Part shown: piece by piece, positions 17,752 through 27,954 of the stretch
Position numbering within the stretch: the first letter of the stretch is position 1
Layout: each line of letters starts with the position of its first letter
Origin: Rhynchopus euleeides
Taxonomy: Eukaryota; Euglenozoa; Diplonemea; Diplonemida; Diplonemidae
Direction of reading: 5' to 3'
DNA length: 64,000 nucleotides
Assembly (NCBI GenBank): GCA_963210315.1
Contig: OY723242.1
Span: 372,001-436,000, forward strand
The notes under the pieces: model-generated
The model's input: the letters and a program-made list of their open reading frames with translations, nothing else
What the model was told of the DNA's origin: nothing
Database searches by the model: none
Position numbers and translations under genes: made by a program

Positions 17752-19088
17752 CCCTTCGTCTTGCCTGTGTGTCTGGTGGTGGTGCGGTGTGTGTCGAAGT
17801 CACGGGGCGGTGCAACCCCCCAAATCCCAAGACCACACCCCCTCATTGTGGGGCGTGGGGTGGGGTGGTGTGCACAACACACACAAGCGAGGGGAGTGAT
17901 GGGCAGGGGCTGGGGTGGGTGGGGGTCAGCTTCTTGGGGAGACTGCCCTGTGCATGTGTGGGTCTCTGTTGTCCTTCCTTCCTCCCCCCTCCCCCTCCGC
18001 ATCCTTGTTTCCCAGCAGGACTGCGTGGCTGCCCCCCTCTTACCGGAAGCTATGGCAGTCGGGGGATTAAAGTGATTTGTGATAATCATCCACCTCCCAT
18101 CCATTATCAACACTCCAAGGGGGGCCTCGCTACCATCGTCACAGGTCGTCAGTCAGTGAGGGGAAGTGGGGCTGGTGATCACTTCTTGTCACTCAGTCAC
18201 ATCTGGTCGCGAGGCCCCCCAAGCAATGTGTCCTGTACTCTAGGGTTTCGTAATGCAGTCGGGAGAGTGTGTGAAATCACTGGCTACTGTCACAATCACA
18301 CACACGACACCAACATTGCGATCCCGCGCCGGTGCCGCTGTGAGTCACTTCAGAGAAAGACGGAGACCTTGATGTGTGTGTGGTGCCACACAACACAGCT
18401 GATCGCACGCAATAAAAGTATAATTATCAAATCCAGGCGGTGTCCCTGATAAAAGCTGAAATACGCAGTTCTCCCGTTCTGCCCTATTTTTTTTGGCAGA
18501 ATTTCTTTTGGAGGCCCTTTCCTCACGCCCTTCCTACGTAATACCGAGACAATTTTCAGGAGCACCAAAAGGGAGTTCTTTTTGTAAGGCCGAACACGCA
18601 CCCCACCCCACCCCCCCGGGGCACTGCTGGGCTTTAGCGCGGTTCTACCAAAAGAAGCATTCCTTGCAGTGACCCCACCACAACCACCACCACCCCCGTC
18701 GGATTGGAACGAATTGTTGATTCGGTGGGGGTTTTTTCTGATTGTCGAGAGTGAATGGGAAAGCAAGTCTCCCAGCACCGTCTTGCAATGCGGTGGGGGG
18801 GGGGGGGGGGACGGGGGTCATAGAATATAGAAAGCGGTTGCTGTTCTAACAATGGCGTGGTTTTGTGTCGGCGGGGGTCGGGTGGGGAAGAATCACGGGC
18901 CACCGGGGGGGCGTGTTCTTGTGTTGTATCTTTTTTGTGCCAATATTCTGGCCGCCTGCACGTTTCGGGCGTGTGAGTGGGGGCGAACAAAACATTGCTC
19001 TACTGTCACACGCGACACACACACACAGGGGTCTTACGCACACACGCACACACACACACACAGGAGGAGAGAGGGATACACGGGCAGA
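17752..19088. other. Spacer upstream of copy D and 5' region of the retrotransposon
   Basis: Holds the D mini-intron candidate, a palindromic MITE (18120-18220), a poly-G tract (about 18790-18810) and a (CA)n microsatellite (about 19015-19062) just before the retrotransposon ORF1. Positions 18948-18990 share cctgcacgtt and gaacaaaacattgctc with 59420-59465. The motif tgattgtcgagagtgaatgg at 18740 recurs at 29830 upstream of the NRAMP gene. The 5' boundary of the retrotransposon is not visible. Confidence 0.5.
18120..18220. repeat. Palindromic MITE family 1, copy 1
   Basis: About 100 bp with the pattern ggggcctcgctacc ... gtcagtcagtgagggg ... cactcagtcacatctggt ... gcgaggcccccc. The ends are inverted repeats. 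Relatives are at 59627-59725, 61144-61228 and 61552-61650. Confidence 0.75.
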
Positions 19089-21473
19089 ATGTCACAGGCC
19101 GACCTCCACGGGGTCTCCTCCGGTAACACCGGTCCCCAGGCCGGTGGCCAACAGGCCGCCCCCCTGCCCCCCCTCGAATTTACAGAGCCTCGCAGATACG
19201 AGCTCCAGCCCCTCCCCCCCCTCTACGGCGCCACCCACGTGCGCGCCATCCTCCAGCACCTCCACTGGGATGCGGTGCTGGACGGATTAGAGGGTGGCGT
19301 CGCCGTCCTCGCCGCCGAGCGCCCCCCCACCCACGGCTCCCCCCCCACATGGACCCTCACGGTCAACGGGAAGGAGGTGGTCCTGACGGACACGCTGCTC
19401 CTCGAGGAGCAGAAGCAGCAGGAGGCGGCCGCGAAGAAAAAGGCCGAGGATGTAGCCCGCCTGAAGCGGCGCTACGATAGCGTCAGCGAGAGGCTCCAGG
19501 CGGAGCGCGCCGACGCAGCGAGAGCGGGAAGGGCCGCGAAGTCGCAGGCCAGTGGCGCCGTAGGACGGACCGGGCGAGGCGGCGGTGCGGCAGCAGCAGC
19601 AAAGCAGCACGCCCAGCAGGCGCAACAGCGGGTGACCAGGCTCCAGAAGGACCTGGAGAAGATCGCCGGGAGCCTGAGGGAGCTCGGCCACGACCCCGCG
19701 CCGACCGCCCCCGACACCGCCGCGGGTGATGGTGTGGCCTGGCAATCCGAGATGCTGGGTCTGCGCCGCCTACTGCAGGAGCAGGACGCGCGTCGCCAGC
19801 AGTTGGAGGAGCAGGTGGGGCAGTTGCAGCTGGGTCACAACAACCTAGCTGAGCAGGCGTCGCAGCAGGTGTCGCAGCTGCAGGAACTGCTGGGTTCCCA
19901 GGCGCAGGAGCACGGGCTGCACGTGCAGCGTGTGGGGGATCGCCTCGGCCGCCAGGAGCAGCGGCTTGAGGAGCAGGCGACCCTGCTGCAGCGCCTCCAA
20001 GAGCGCAAACCCGCCTCCCCCCCCGCCACCGCCCCCACGCAGGAAGCAGCGCGGGAGCTGAAGGAAGTGAAGGTGCACCTCCGGAGGCAGGAGGGGTCCC
20101 TTGCCAAGGTCGCAGAAGCCCAGCAGTCGCTGGGCGAGGCCGTCCCCCTCCTCCACAAGCGGGTCGGGGTGCTGGAGCAGGGGGCGAAAGGGGCGGCAGC
20201 AGGCGCCGACCTGCAGCGGGTGGCGACCGAGCTCGCCAGCATGGGTAGCCGCCTGGAAGAGCAGGGCCGTGCGCACGCGGCAGAGATGGCTACGGCGCGG
20301 AAGGGCTGGGAAGCCAGCCGCAAGGCCCTCGAAGACGACATGCGGGGCCAGCTTGCGCAGCGGGACGCCCAGATCCGCCAGGCGCAGGTGGAACGGGACG
20401 GCCTCGCAGCCGACCTGCACGAGGCGCGCAAGGCCATGCTAGGCCTGCAGGGAACAGCGGGTCAGCAGGAGCCCCTGTCCCACCTCCAGGCGCTGCAGCT
20501 CCAAGCGGAGGTCGACAAGGTCCGCGCGGACCTCGAGGCCCAGCGCGCGCTGGAGCAGCGACGCCTCGACGCCGCGGTGGCAGAGCTGCGCAAGTCGTGG
20601 GAGGCGCAGCAGGGGGAAGCCGTGGTGTGCGACCTGCGGCTGCAGACGGAGCGCCTGGGTGTCGCGGTGAAGGACCTGCGGGCCTCCTGCGAAGCCCAGC
20701 GCAAGGAAGCCACGGCCGCCCAGCAGCTGTCGGCGCAGGCGTCCGTGGAGCAGGGGGCACGCCTCCAGGGCCGGCTGGACGAGGTGTGTGGGGAGCTGCG
20801 GGAGGCCTGCGAAGCGCAGATGGTGCGCCTCCAACAGGCCGGAAGGGAGGAGGGCGAGAAGGTGCAGCGCCAGCTGTCACAGCAGGCCAGCGAGCTCGGA
20901 CAGAGCTGGCAGGGACTGTTGGAGGGGGTGCGCGACGCAGAGGAGGGCCGGAAGCGGCAGCATCAGGAGATGCTAAGCACGGTGAAGCGGGAGTTAGGCA
21001 TCGACACGAGAGGGCGGAGTGGGTCCAAGGGGGCGAAGGGCAAGGCACCGCCGAAGCCCGCGGCCGGTCCGGCTATGGATGCCCCGCCAGCGCCCCCAGC
21101 CGCCGCCACCACCCCTTCCTCCTCCACCACCACCTCCACCTCCACCTCCACCCCTGCCCCGCCCGGGGACTCACACAGCAAACCAGTGACACCCGTGGCA
21201 CCCGAGACACCAGCAACAGCGAACGCTGCCCCTACCCCTGCGCAGCCAGCAGCAGTGCCGCCGGCAGCACCGGCGCCGCCTGCCCAGCCCGCCCCGCCGG
21301 CCCCACCTCTCAGAGACCTAGCGCCCACGGCGGATGCCGGGGATAAGGCCCCACCGGGTAGGGAGGCGGGAGCCAGCAGGAACGGGAGGGTCAGGCAGGC
21401 CTCCATCACGGCGTATCTGAGGCCCCGCTCCAACCGCCTTACTCCCTACCCGCAGAAGCAAGAGGAGGAGTAG
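19089..21473 (+). CDS. Retrotransposon ORF1, long coiled-coil protein
   Basis: 794 residues from the ATG at 19089. An in-frame upstream ATG at 18852 would add a low-complexity leader across a CA microsatellite and is less likely. Residues 1-105 are a compact head (PPLEFTEPRRYELQPLPPL..., WTLTVNGKEVVLTDTLLLEE). About 110-640 is almost continuous coiled coil rich in Gln, Glu, Ala and Leu. The rest is Pro/Thr/Ala-rich with several Lys (KGAKGKAPPKP). ORF1 proteins of LINEs bind RNA and form the particle, and trimerising coiled coils are usual, but this one shows no RRM or CCHC knuckle. It ends in TAG at 21471-21473, with the frame open beyond. Confidence 0.75.
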   Translation: MSQADLHGVSSGNTGPQAGGQQAAPLPPLEFTEPRRYELQPLPPLYGATHVRAILQHLHWDAVLDGLEGGVAVLAAERPPTHGSPPTWTLTVNGKEVVLTDTLLLEEQKQQEAAAKKKAEDVARLKRRYDSVSERLQAERADAARAGRAAKSQASGAVGRTGRGGGAAAAAKQHAQQAQQRVTRLQKDLEKIAGSLRELGHDPAPTAPDTAAGDGVAWQSEMLGLRRLLQEQDARRQQLEEQVGQLQLGHNNLAEQASQQVSQLQELLGSQAQEHGLHVQRVGDRLGRQEQRLEEQATLLQRLQERKPASPPATAPTQEAARELKEVKVHLRRQEGSLAKVAEAQQSLGEAVPLLHKRVGVLEQGAKGAAAGADLQRVATELASMGSRLEEQGRAHAAEMATARKGWEASRKALEDDMRGQLAQRDAQIRQAQVERDGLAADLHEARKAMLGLQGTAGQQEPLSHLQALQLQAEVDKVRADLEAQRALEQRRLDAAVAELRKSWEAQQGEAVVCDLRLQTERLGVAVKDLRASCEAQRKEATAAQQLSAQASVEQGARLQGRLDEVCGELREACEAQMVRLQQAGREEGEKVQRQLSQQASELGQSWQGLLEGVRDAEEGRKRQHQEMLSTVKRELGIDTRGRSGSKGAKGKAPPKPAAGPAMDAPPAPPAAATTPSSSTTTSTSTSTPAPPGDSHSKPVTPVAPETPATANAAPTPAQPAAVPPAAPAPPAQPAPPAPPLRDLAPTADAGDKAPPGREAGASRNGRVRQASITAYLRPRSNRLTPYPQKQEEE

Positions 21474-24400
21474 GGGGGCGGGCATCCCGGCCAGCGGGGA
21501 GGACCCGTGCAAGCGATCGATGTTCCCCCTGGCCGGGGTGCCGACCATGTCTGGGGACGATGCACACTTGCCGCCGGGCCCCCAGCCGCGCCCCACCCCG
21601 AGAAACAGGAGGTCTCGGGGCCGACACAAACACCTCCAAATAGAACACCAAATAGAACCCCAACCCCAACATCGCCCCCAACCCCACCTAGACCCAGCCG
21701 AGCCGCCGTGTGGGCAGGAGATACCCAGACAACGGCCCCGGAGAGCTGGAACCCCGTAGATGTGGCGTCAGGGGCAGGAGAACCCCGGCCCCTCCGTGGG
21801 GGGGGACAGGAGTACTCCCCCTCCACCATAGAGCAGGACGAGCAGTGGCTGACGCAGGCTGCAAGGAGACTGATGGCGCTCCGGGTACCAGTGCCTAAGG
21901 ATGGCAACTGTCAGTACGCCGGCCTTGCAGAGCAGTGCGCGGAGTGGACAGCAGAAGGGTTGCGTGCAGCGGTGGCGACATCCATGCGGCAAGACGCAGA
22001 GCGCAGGGCCTCGTACGTGCCTGACCACGACGACCCGCAAGCTCCTGCATCCTACGACGACTACATCGAGAGACAGACGCGTCTAGGGACATACGGGGAC
22101 GCGGCCACACTTCGGGTTGCGGCAGAAGTCCTGGATGCGCAGGTGTGGCTGCTCGCCTCCAACAGCAAGCAATACATGACCCGGTGTGGGAAGGGTGCCA
22201 AGGTGCTGGGGCTTACGTGGAGGCCCTTCCACTACGATGTGCTTCGCCTTCCCCTGAGCCTGGCCCGGGAGCTAGCTGCGACGCCGGCAAACCAGTGGAC
22301 TATCCCTGCAGATCTTCCCACGCCCGCCCCAGCCGCTGCAGGCGGGGCGCGCGCACCTTCAGCCAGCCAAGGACCCACGGCGCCGCCGCCCCTGCGGCGA
22401 TTGAGGCGCCCTGCACACCAATTATCATCGCCCGGAGTGCTCAGGGTGGCGACAGCTAACGTAACGTCGCTGCAAACGCACCTCGGCGACGTGGCGGGAC
22501 TGAAGGCGGATGTTGTGGCCCTGCAGGAAACTCGTACGCCGGACCCGAGCAAGGGCACGCACAATGGCTACTTCGCAGCCCACGGCTGGGCTATGCACTG
22601 GGGCAAGGGCATGCCCAGGGTCGCAGGCGCGAACGGCCGCGAACAAACGAAGCCCGGGGGCGTGGCTGTCATGGTGAAGGAGGGCCTGGTCGCACAGGTG
22701 GTGCAGCCGAAGACCACGCAGGAAAAGAAGCTCTACGACAGCACCCGCATGGTACACGTCGTGCTAGCGATTGGAGACGGCAAAACGGCTCTTCACATCC
22801 TGTGCGTCTACGGTCACTCGGGGTCCGAAGTGGGCGAACAGCGGGAAGCCCTCCTGCAAGAGACGCTCGATCACGCAGCTGGCTTGGGACAGGTGCCCGT
22901 CCTGCTGATGGGGGACCTGAACACCAACCCAGAAACCAGCGCTGTCCTGTCCCAGGCGTGCCGGGTGGGCGGCTGGGTCGACGCGGCGACGACGCATGCG
23001 GACCTCGCACAGCAGAGAGTGCAGAACACCTGCTGGGCATCGGAGAACGGCACCCGGCTGGACATCTGCCTAATGAACCCCTGCGCAGCGCCGGCACTGC
23101 GTCGAGTCGAGGTGGCAAAGCGGGGAGACTACAACATACCCACACACTGCCCGCTCTTCGTCGATCTGGACCTCACTGCCTTCCGCCGCCCCAAAAAGAT
23201 CTGCATCCTCCCCACCCCTTTCCCTGCGGGCAAGCCCAAGCTGGGGGACGCTGCAGCAAGAGGGGTGATGCAGGACGTACTAGCAGAGGGGGAACTACGT
23301 CACGGAGCGACGGCCGCGCAGCTCCTCCACCGAGCTTCCACCTGCGGCGAGCGCTTCCTGAAGCGTGTCCATGTGGGCCACCTGGAGAGACAGGAAGCGG
23401 CCTACACGGGCAGGGCGGAGGGCTACCGTATGCAGTGGTCGCGGACGGCTACCAAGCACCATCCCGCTTCTGCACGGGGGGCAGGAGACATGAACACCCG
23501 GGCGAAGGACGGGCTGCTAGGGAACATTCGATGCCTGGTCAAAGAAGGCCTCAAACGCCTGCAGGCAGAAAAACCATACGGCCTCACGAACGGGGAGGAG
23601 CACGCCTGGAACGCCGCGAAGAAGCGCCTAAGGGAGGGCGGCCTCCCCCAGGGGCTGCAAGCGGCGCTGGCGAACACAACCTCGCAGCTGCCAGACCTGG
23701 AGATTCTGGAGCAGGCCCTCATCGTCTTGGAGGGGTCGCAGAGGGGCATGTTTGACAGGCTCCGCGAAGCGAGAATCCGCACCTGGAAGGCGAGGATGCA
23801 GAAGGCTTGGACATACGAGGCAGGGCAGGTGTTTGCGTACCTCGCAGATCGTTTCTGCGCCCCAGCCACCTTCATGCGGCGCGAAGATGGGTCCTTCACG
23901 GCCTGCCCCAAGGAGGCGGACGAGCTGCTGAGAAGCGACACGGCGTGGGGGGGATATTTCCGCAAGTACGCGACAACGCCCGAGCCCCGGTGGGACACCT
24001 TCCGCCAGAGATACCTCCGCTTTCTCCCCGAGACGGCTGACATGGAGTGCAAGACCATCACAGCAGAAGACGTCGGGAAGGCCCTGGCCAAGATGTCCAC
24101 GTCCACCTCACCGGGCCTGCACGGCTGGAGGGTCCACGAACTGAGACAACTCCCACACGAACTCCTCAAGCTCTTTGCGGAGGTGTTCAACGAGGTCGAA
24201 CGATCGGGCGAGTGGCCGGAACAGTTAATGCATGCCATGATCTGCCTCATCCCCAAGCCTGGCAGCTCAGGCGAGCCTCTATCGCAGCGCCCCATCAGTA
24301 TCACCCCTGTGCTGTATAGAGTGTGGGCAGCGATCCGGGTGAAACCGGCACTGAAGTGGTTGGAGACCATCGCACCGGAGGACCTGCACGGCTGCCGGCC

Positions 24401-27400
24401 TGGCCACGGTGCAGAGGACCTCATCTGGCACCTGGCGGCACGCATCGAAGAGGCCCACCTCACGGGGCGACCGCTGCACGGAGTCGCCCTTGACTTCAAG
24501 AAGTGCTTCGACACGGTGCCTATCGACCTCACCTTCCGCCTGGCTGCGGAGCTCGGATTCGACACCCGTGTCCTGCGCACCCTGCGAGCAGCGTACAGGA
24601 CGATGCAGCGGCACTTCCGGGCGAGTGGCACCATCGGAGAAGGCTTCCTGCCTACCAACGGCATCATGCAGGGCTGCCCCATCAGTGTCGTGCTGATTAA
24701 CGTGCTGGTGGGTGTGTGGATGCGGATGGTCGAACACCGGCAGGACACGAGGGCGCTATCCTTCGTCGACGATGTGTACGCCACAGCCTCCAGTCCGGAG
24801 GTCCTACAAGAGGTGGTGAACGACTCTGCGGATTTCTCTCACGACACCGGGATGGCTATTTGCGCAGAAATTAAGTCCCACGTGTTCTCAACATCCCCCG
24901 GGCCGCTCCGGATCATGTACCGGGCGAGGGACGGCGAGGCCACTCCCCTCCGGCAACGCAACAGCTTTGACTGTCTCGGGGCCATGCTGCACGCGCGCCT
25001 GATCAGGGAAGGGCGCACAGCGCCCCAGTCCGAGCGCATCGCCCGTCGGAAAGAGGGGGCGCAGCAGAACCTCCGCAGAACCTCAGCGCTGCCCCTGCCG
25101 GTGCAATGGAAAGGGCAGGCGGCTGCGATGACGGCGGGGGCACGGCTGTATTACGATGCCCTCGTAACTCGTTGGGACAGCAAGGCCATCAGGCGATGGA
25201 GGGGCCTCTTCGTCGCCGCGCTCTGGTCTGGCCCACCACGCAGAGCGCAAGAGATCGTGCTGTGTGTCCTCCATCAGGCGCACCGGGTGGACCCCGCTAT
25301 CGCTCCTCCCTACCGGCAGATCACCACGTGGGCCAAGCAGATCAAAAAGTGGGGCCACAGCAGGGTGCTGTCCGAGGAAGCATGGGGGAGCAAAGAGAGG
25401 CTTGAGGGGACAGGCCCCCTTGCGCTCTTCTGGGCTGCCCTGCAAGGGATAGGATGGCGCTGGAGTACGGCGACCACCCTGGCCTACACGGACGAGGCTG
25501 GTCGCGCTGTCACCTTCGACCCTGTTGCAGCAACGCCGAGCGCCTGGGCGATCTTCGCGCACGACCTCCGCCAAACCCTGCGAAACGCCACGGCGGGGAA
25601 GCTGGCTGAACGCAGAGAGGACTTCCAAGGAGCAGAGCACGGCATTGACGGAAGGGTGACACGTTGCGTCCTGGAGGGGGAGGGCGCCGCAATTACGGGA
25701 TACCAGCGAGGCCTCCTCCGCTCTGTCATTGCAGGGGCGGTGCCTGCCCGAGGGCGCACGGGCCTGGGGGAGGTGTGCCGGTACTGCACAGCTGGGGCCC
25801 CGGAGACGGTGTCGCACCTATGGTGGGACTGCGCGGCATGGGAGCCGGTCCGCCAGAAACACCCCGTAGCAGCGAGGGACCGAACTGCCTGGCCGGCATG
25901 CCTGGCGCAGTGTGGGGTAGCGCCCGTGTACAGATACGGCGTTCCGGAGAACGAGCAGCCGCTGCCCATGTCTTTTGCTGACAGAATCACCACCGTGGCG
26001 CAGCTGCACCGCTACTTCATCGCAGTCTTGGCGGCGCGACAGGAGAAGGACGGGCTGCTCGACCGCTCTGTACGCCACCACCGCACTACAGTCTACCCCT
26101 GGGAGTGGAGCACCCCCACCCCCGAGAGTGCCTGCATCCCTGCACTGGCGCCATCCGAAGTCAAGCAGACGTGGGGCAAGCGGCCCCCAGGCATGTGGGT
26201 GGCTCTCTGCGACTGGCTAAGGGGCCTGAAGTGGGGACCGCAGGGGGGTGAGCAAACTGTGACCCTGATGGAGCTAGCCGTGGACTTCGAGCTGTCGACG
26301 GGCCTCACCCTCCCAGACACCGTGACACGCCGCATCCGCCCCCCTACCCACGTGGACCCGAATAAGAAGGGTGCGAGGGAGGCCCGCCCGCGCATTCCTG
26401 CAGACACGGCCCCGGGGCTCACCCTGTACTTTGACGGTGGCGCGCGCGACAACGGCACCCCCTTCGCTGTGGCGGGGGCAGGGGCGGTGCTGTACCAAGA
26501 CGGCTGCAAGGTCTCAGAGAAAGTGCTCCCGCTGCTGAACGTGCGTAGCAACAACATTGCTGAGTACGAGGCGCTACGAGCAGGCCTGCGCCTCCTCGAG
26601 AGGGGCGATGCCCCTGAGGGCCCAGTCACAGTGCGAGGCGACTCCCAGGTGGTGCTGCGGCAGCTCCGAGGGGAATCCCTGTGCCGGGATGCCGCCCTCC
26701 GTCCTCTTTTCCTCAGCACGTCCGCGCTGGCTGCGGACCTCCAACCGAGGTTCACTCTCACGTATGAGCATGTGAAGAGGGAATCCAACACCGATGCTGA
26801 CGCCCTCAGCAACGCCGCGATGGATGAGGCTGAAAGGCTGGGGGCCTCGCGGCAGAAGCTCCAGCAGGACCTCACGGTGTTCCAGAGCAGTATCCTAGGG
26901 AAAGCCGCCTCGCTGAAAGGACTCTGCAGTATGGTGACGAAAGTGGGCAAAGGGCCCTGGCATTGCGGTCATGCTGCCAACTCAACGGTCCTCACGGCTC
27001 TCGGCGGAACTGTGGCGGCGGGCCTGTCGAGGAGGGCCCAACTGAACCCTGCCACTGAATCGGTGATGCGCAGCCTCCAAGCACACCTGGCTGAGCCAGT
27101 CCACAGCCGGCAAGATACGGTATTCCATGACCGCGGAATGGCGTGGGCCGCCACCTTCGCCCCACAGCCGCACTACCCAGAGGGCTGGCAGCAGCCGGCC
27201 CAGCAGTGGGCGGCGCGCGGTCGGCAGGCCAACAGCCGGGTGGGACGCCCATGGGAGCGGAGGGGCGCTGCCCCCCGTACTGCCCCCCCTGGTGCCAGGA
27301 GGAACGCAAAGGTGCTTGCCTGCAAGTTGCATTGGAAGCCCCGTTGCTCGGCATGCCAAAAGCGACGCCTCCCAGAGGAGGTGTGCTGCCGCAACCACCA

Positions 27401-27605
27401 CAAAGAGGGGGACGGGCTCCCGGTCACTATGGGCTTCTGCAAACGCCACAGCATGGACCGATGCGGTGACTGCTACAGCGATGGCAAATCACTAACACAT
27501 TGCTGCCACACACACCACGCTGGCTATGCTGCACGCCCTCCTCCCCGGAGTGGCACTGAGTTGGCCCCACACTCTAACCCGAGTGGGGCCTCCGCTGTGA
27601 CGTAG
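21474..27605 (+). CDS. Retrotransposon ORF2: OTU protease, APE endonuclease, RT, RNase H
   Basis: About 2040 codons. Numbering from the GTG at 21507. OTU-type cysteine protease: D132-G-N-C135 and H242 (FHYDVL). APE endonuclease, residues 312-550: N318, E341, GD470LN472, D519, H547. Reverse transcriptase: motif A D996, motif B NGIMQGCPIS, catalytic F1086-V-D1088-D1089. Zinc knuckle C1424-x2-C1427-x9-H1437-x4-C1442. RNase H: D1643, E1686, D1712, D1765. The C-terminus is Cys/His-rich (CKLHWKPRCSAC ... HCCHTHH). All catalytic residues are present, so it should be competent for target-primed reverse transcription. No ATG occurs before residue 123, which is already at the edge of the OTU domain, so readthrough of the UAG or a non-AUG start is needed. 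Confidence 0.9.
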   Translation, partial: GGGHPGQRGGPVQAIDVPPGRGADHVWGRCTLAAGPPAAPHPEKQEVSGPTQTPPNRTPNRTPTPTSPPTPPRPSRAAVWAGDTQTTAPESWNPVDVASGAGEPRPLRGGGQEYSPSTIEQDEQWLTQAARRLMALRVPVPKDGNCQYAGLAEQCAEWTAEGLRAAVATSMRQDAERRASYVPDHDDPQAPASYDDYIERQTRLGTYGDAATLRVAAEVLDAQVWLLASNSKQYMTRCGKGAKVLGLTWRPFHYDVLRLPLSLARELAATPANQWTIPADLPTPAPAAAGGARAPSASQGPTAPPPLRRLRRPAHQLSSPGVLRVATANVTSLQTHLGDVAGLKADVVALQETRTPDPSKGTHNGYFAAHGWAMHWGKGMPRVAGANGREQTKPGGVAVMVKEGLVAQVVQPKTTQEKKLYDSTRMVHVVLAIGDGKTALHILCVYGHSGSEVGEQREALLQETLDHAAGLGQVPVLLMGDLNTNPETSAVLSQACRVGGWVDAATTHADLAQQRVQNTCWASENGTRLDICLMNPCAAPALRRVEVAKRGDYNIPTHCPLFVDLDLTAFRRPKKICILPTPFPAGKPKLGDAAARGVMQDVLAEGELRHGATAAQLLHRASTCGERFLKRVHVGHLERQEAAYTGRAEGYRMQWSRTATKHHPASARGAGDMNTRAKDGLLGNIRCLVKEGLKRLQAEKPYGLTNGEEHAWNAAKKRLREGGLPQGLQAALANTTSQLPDLEILEQALIVLEGSQRGMFDRLREARIRTWKARMQKAWTYEAGQVFAYLADRFCAPATFMRREDGSFTACPKEADELLRSDTAWGGYFRKYATTPEPRWDTFRQRYLRFLPETADMECKTITAEDVGKALAKMSTSTSPGLHGWRVHELRQLPHELLKLFAEVFNEVERSGEWPEQLMHAMICLIPKPGSSGEPLSQRPISITPVLYRVWAAIRVKPALKWLETIAPEDLHGCRPGHGAEDLIWHLAARIEEAHLTGRPLHGVALDFKKCFDTVPIDLTFRLAAELGFDTRVLRTLRAAYRTMQRHFRASGTIGEGFLPTNGIMQGCPISVVLINVLVGVWMRMVEHRQDTRALSFVDDVYATASSPEVLQEVVNDSADFSHDTGMAICAEIKSHVFSTSPGPLRIMYRARDGEATPLRQRNSFDCLGAMLHARLIREGRTAPQSERIARRKEGAQQNLRRTSALPLPVQWKGQAAAMTAGARLYYDALVTRWDSKAIRRWRGLFVAALWSGPPRRAQEIVLCVLHQAHRVDPAIAPPYRQITTWAKQIKKWGHSRVLSEEAWGSKERLEGTGPLALFWAALQGIGWRWSTATTLAYTDEAGRAVTFDPVAATPSAWAIFAHDLRQTLRNATAGKLAERREDFQGAEHGIDGRVTRCVLEGEGAAITGYQRGLLRSVIAGAVPARGRTGLGEVCRYCTAGAPETVSHLWWDCAAWEPVRQKHPVAARDRTAWPACLAQCGVAPVYRYGVPENEQPLPMSFADRITTVAQLHRYFIAVLAARQEKDGLLDRSVRHHRTTVYPWEWSTPTPESACIPALAPSEVKQTWGKRPPGMWVALCDWLRGLKWGPQGGEQTVTLMELAVDFELSTGLTLPDTVTRRIRPPTHVDPNKKGAREARPRIPADTAPGLTLYFDGGARDNGTPFAVAGAGAVLYQDGCKVSEKVLPLLNVRSNNIAEYEALRAGLRLLERGDAPEGPVTVRGDSQVVLRQLRGESLCRDAALRPLFLSTSALAADLQPRFTLTYEHVKRESNTDADALSNAAMDEAERLGASRQKLQQDLTVFQSSILGKAASLKGLCSMVTKVGKGPWHCGHAANSTVLTALGGTVAAGLSRRAQLNPATESVMRSLQAHLAEPVHSRQDTVFHDRGMAWAATFAPQPHYPEGWQQPAQQWAARGRQANSRVGRPWERRGAAPRTAPPGARRNAKVLACKLHWKPRCSACQKRRLPEEVCCRNHHKEGDGLPVTMGFCKRHSMDRCGDCYSDGKSLTHCCHTHHAGYAARPPPRSGTELAPHSNPSGASAVT

Positions 27606-27954
27606 AAGTGGGCGGGGGTGGGCAATGATCCGCGCAGGATCTCCCCACACAAAACGTGGTCACCACACACACACACACACTGCGCCTTTCCATGAGCAGA
27701 GTGCGTTTGTCACAAACTACGCCGGACGGATCCATCTCCCGCCCCCCTCCCCCCCGAAACTCCCCGAAATCGCAATAGCAAAATACCACCACCACCACCC
27801 CCTCCCACCCCCCACTCCAGTATTGCCGGAGGCGGACACCGACACCCACCCGCCACACCCCCTCCTCCCCCCCGCCCTCCCGCAGCCTAGACACACCCTC
27901 ACACAACAATCAGGTGATCCACGGTGACGGTTTATATGGGGCAGCATCCATCAC
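27606..27954. other. Retrotransposon 3' region and NRAMP 3' flank
   Basis: Contains a (CA)n stretch (27660-27680), C-rich and CACC-rich runs, and gtgcgtttgtcacaaa at 27697, a phrase similar to 29872-29887 and 59508-59522. No gene and no poly(A) tail are seen. Confidence 0.4.

Larger units (their letters stand above)
19089..27605 (+). mobile_element. Two-ORF non-LTR retrotransposon (coding span)
   Basis: ORF1 (coiled coil) and ORF2 (OTU protease, APE endonuclease, reverse transcriptase, zinc knuckle, RNase H, Cys/His end) lie in one reading frame, divided only by a UAG at 21471-21473. There are no LTRs, and no poly(A) tail is visible after 27605, so the outer ends are undetermined. Both frames are intact over 8.5 kb, so this copy may be young or active. 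Orientation is opposite to all host genes. Confidence 0.85.

Noticed and set aside
18852..19088. Upstream ATG extension of retrotransposon ORF1
   Set aside because: Translates a CA microsatellite and poly-G flank; the ATG at 19089 begins the structured part.
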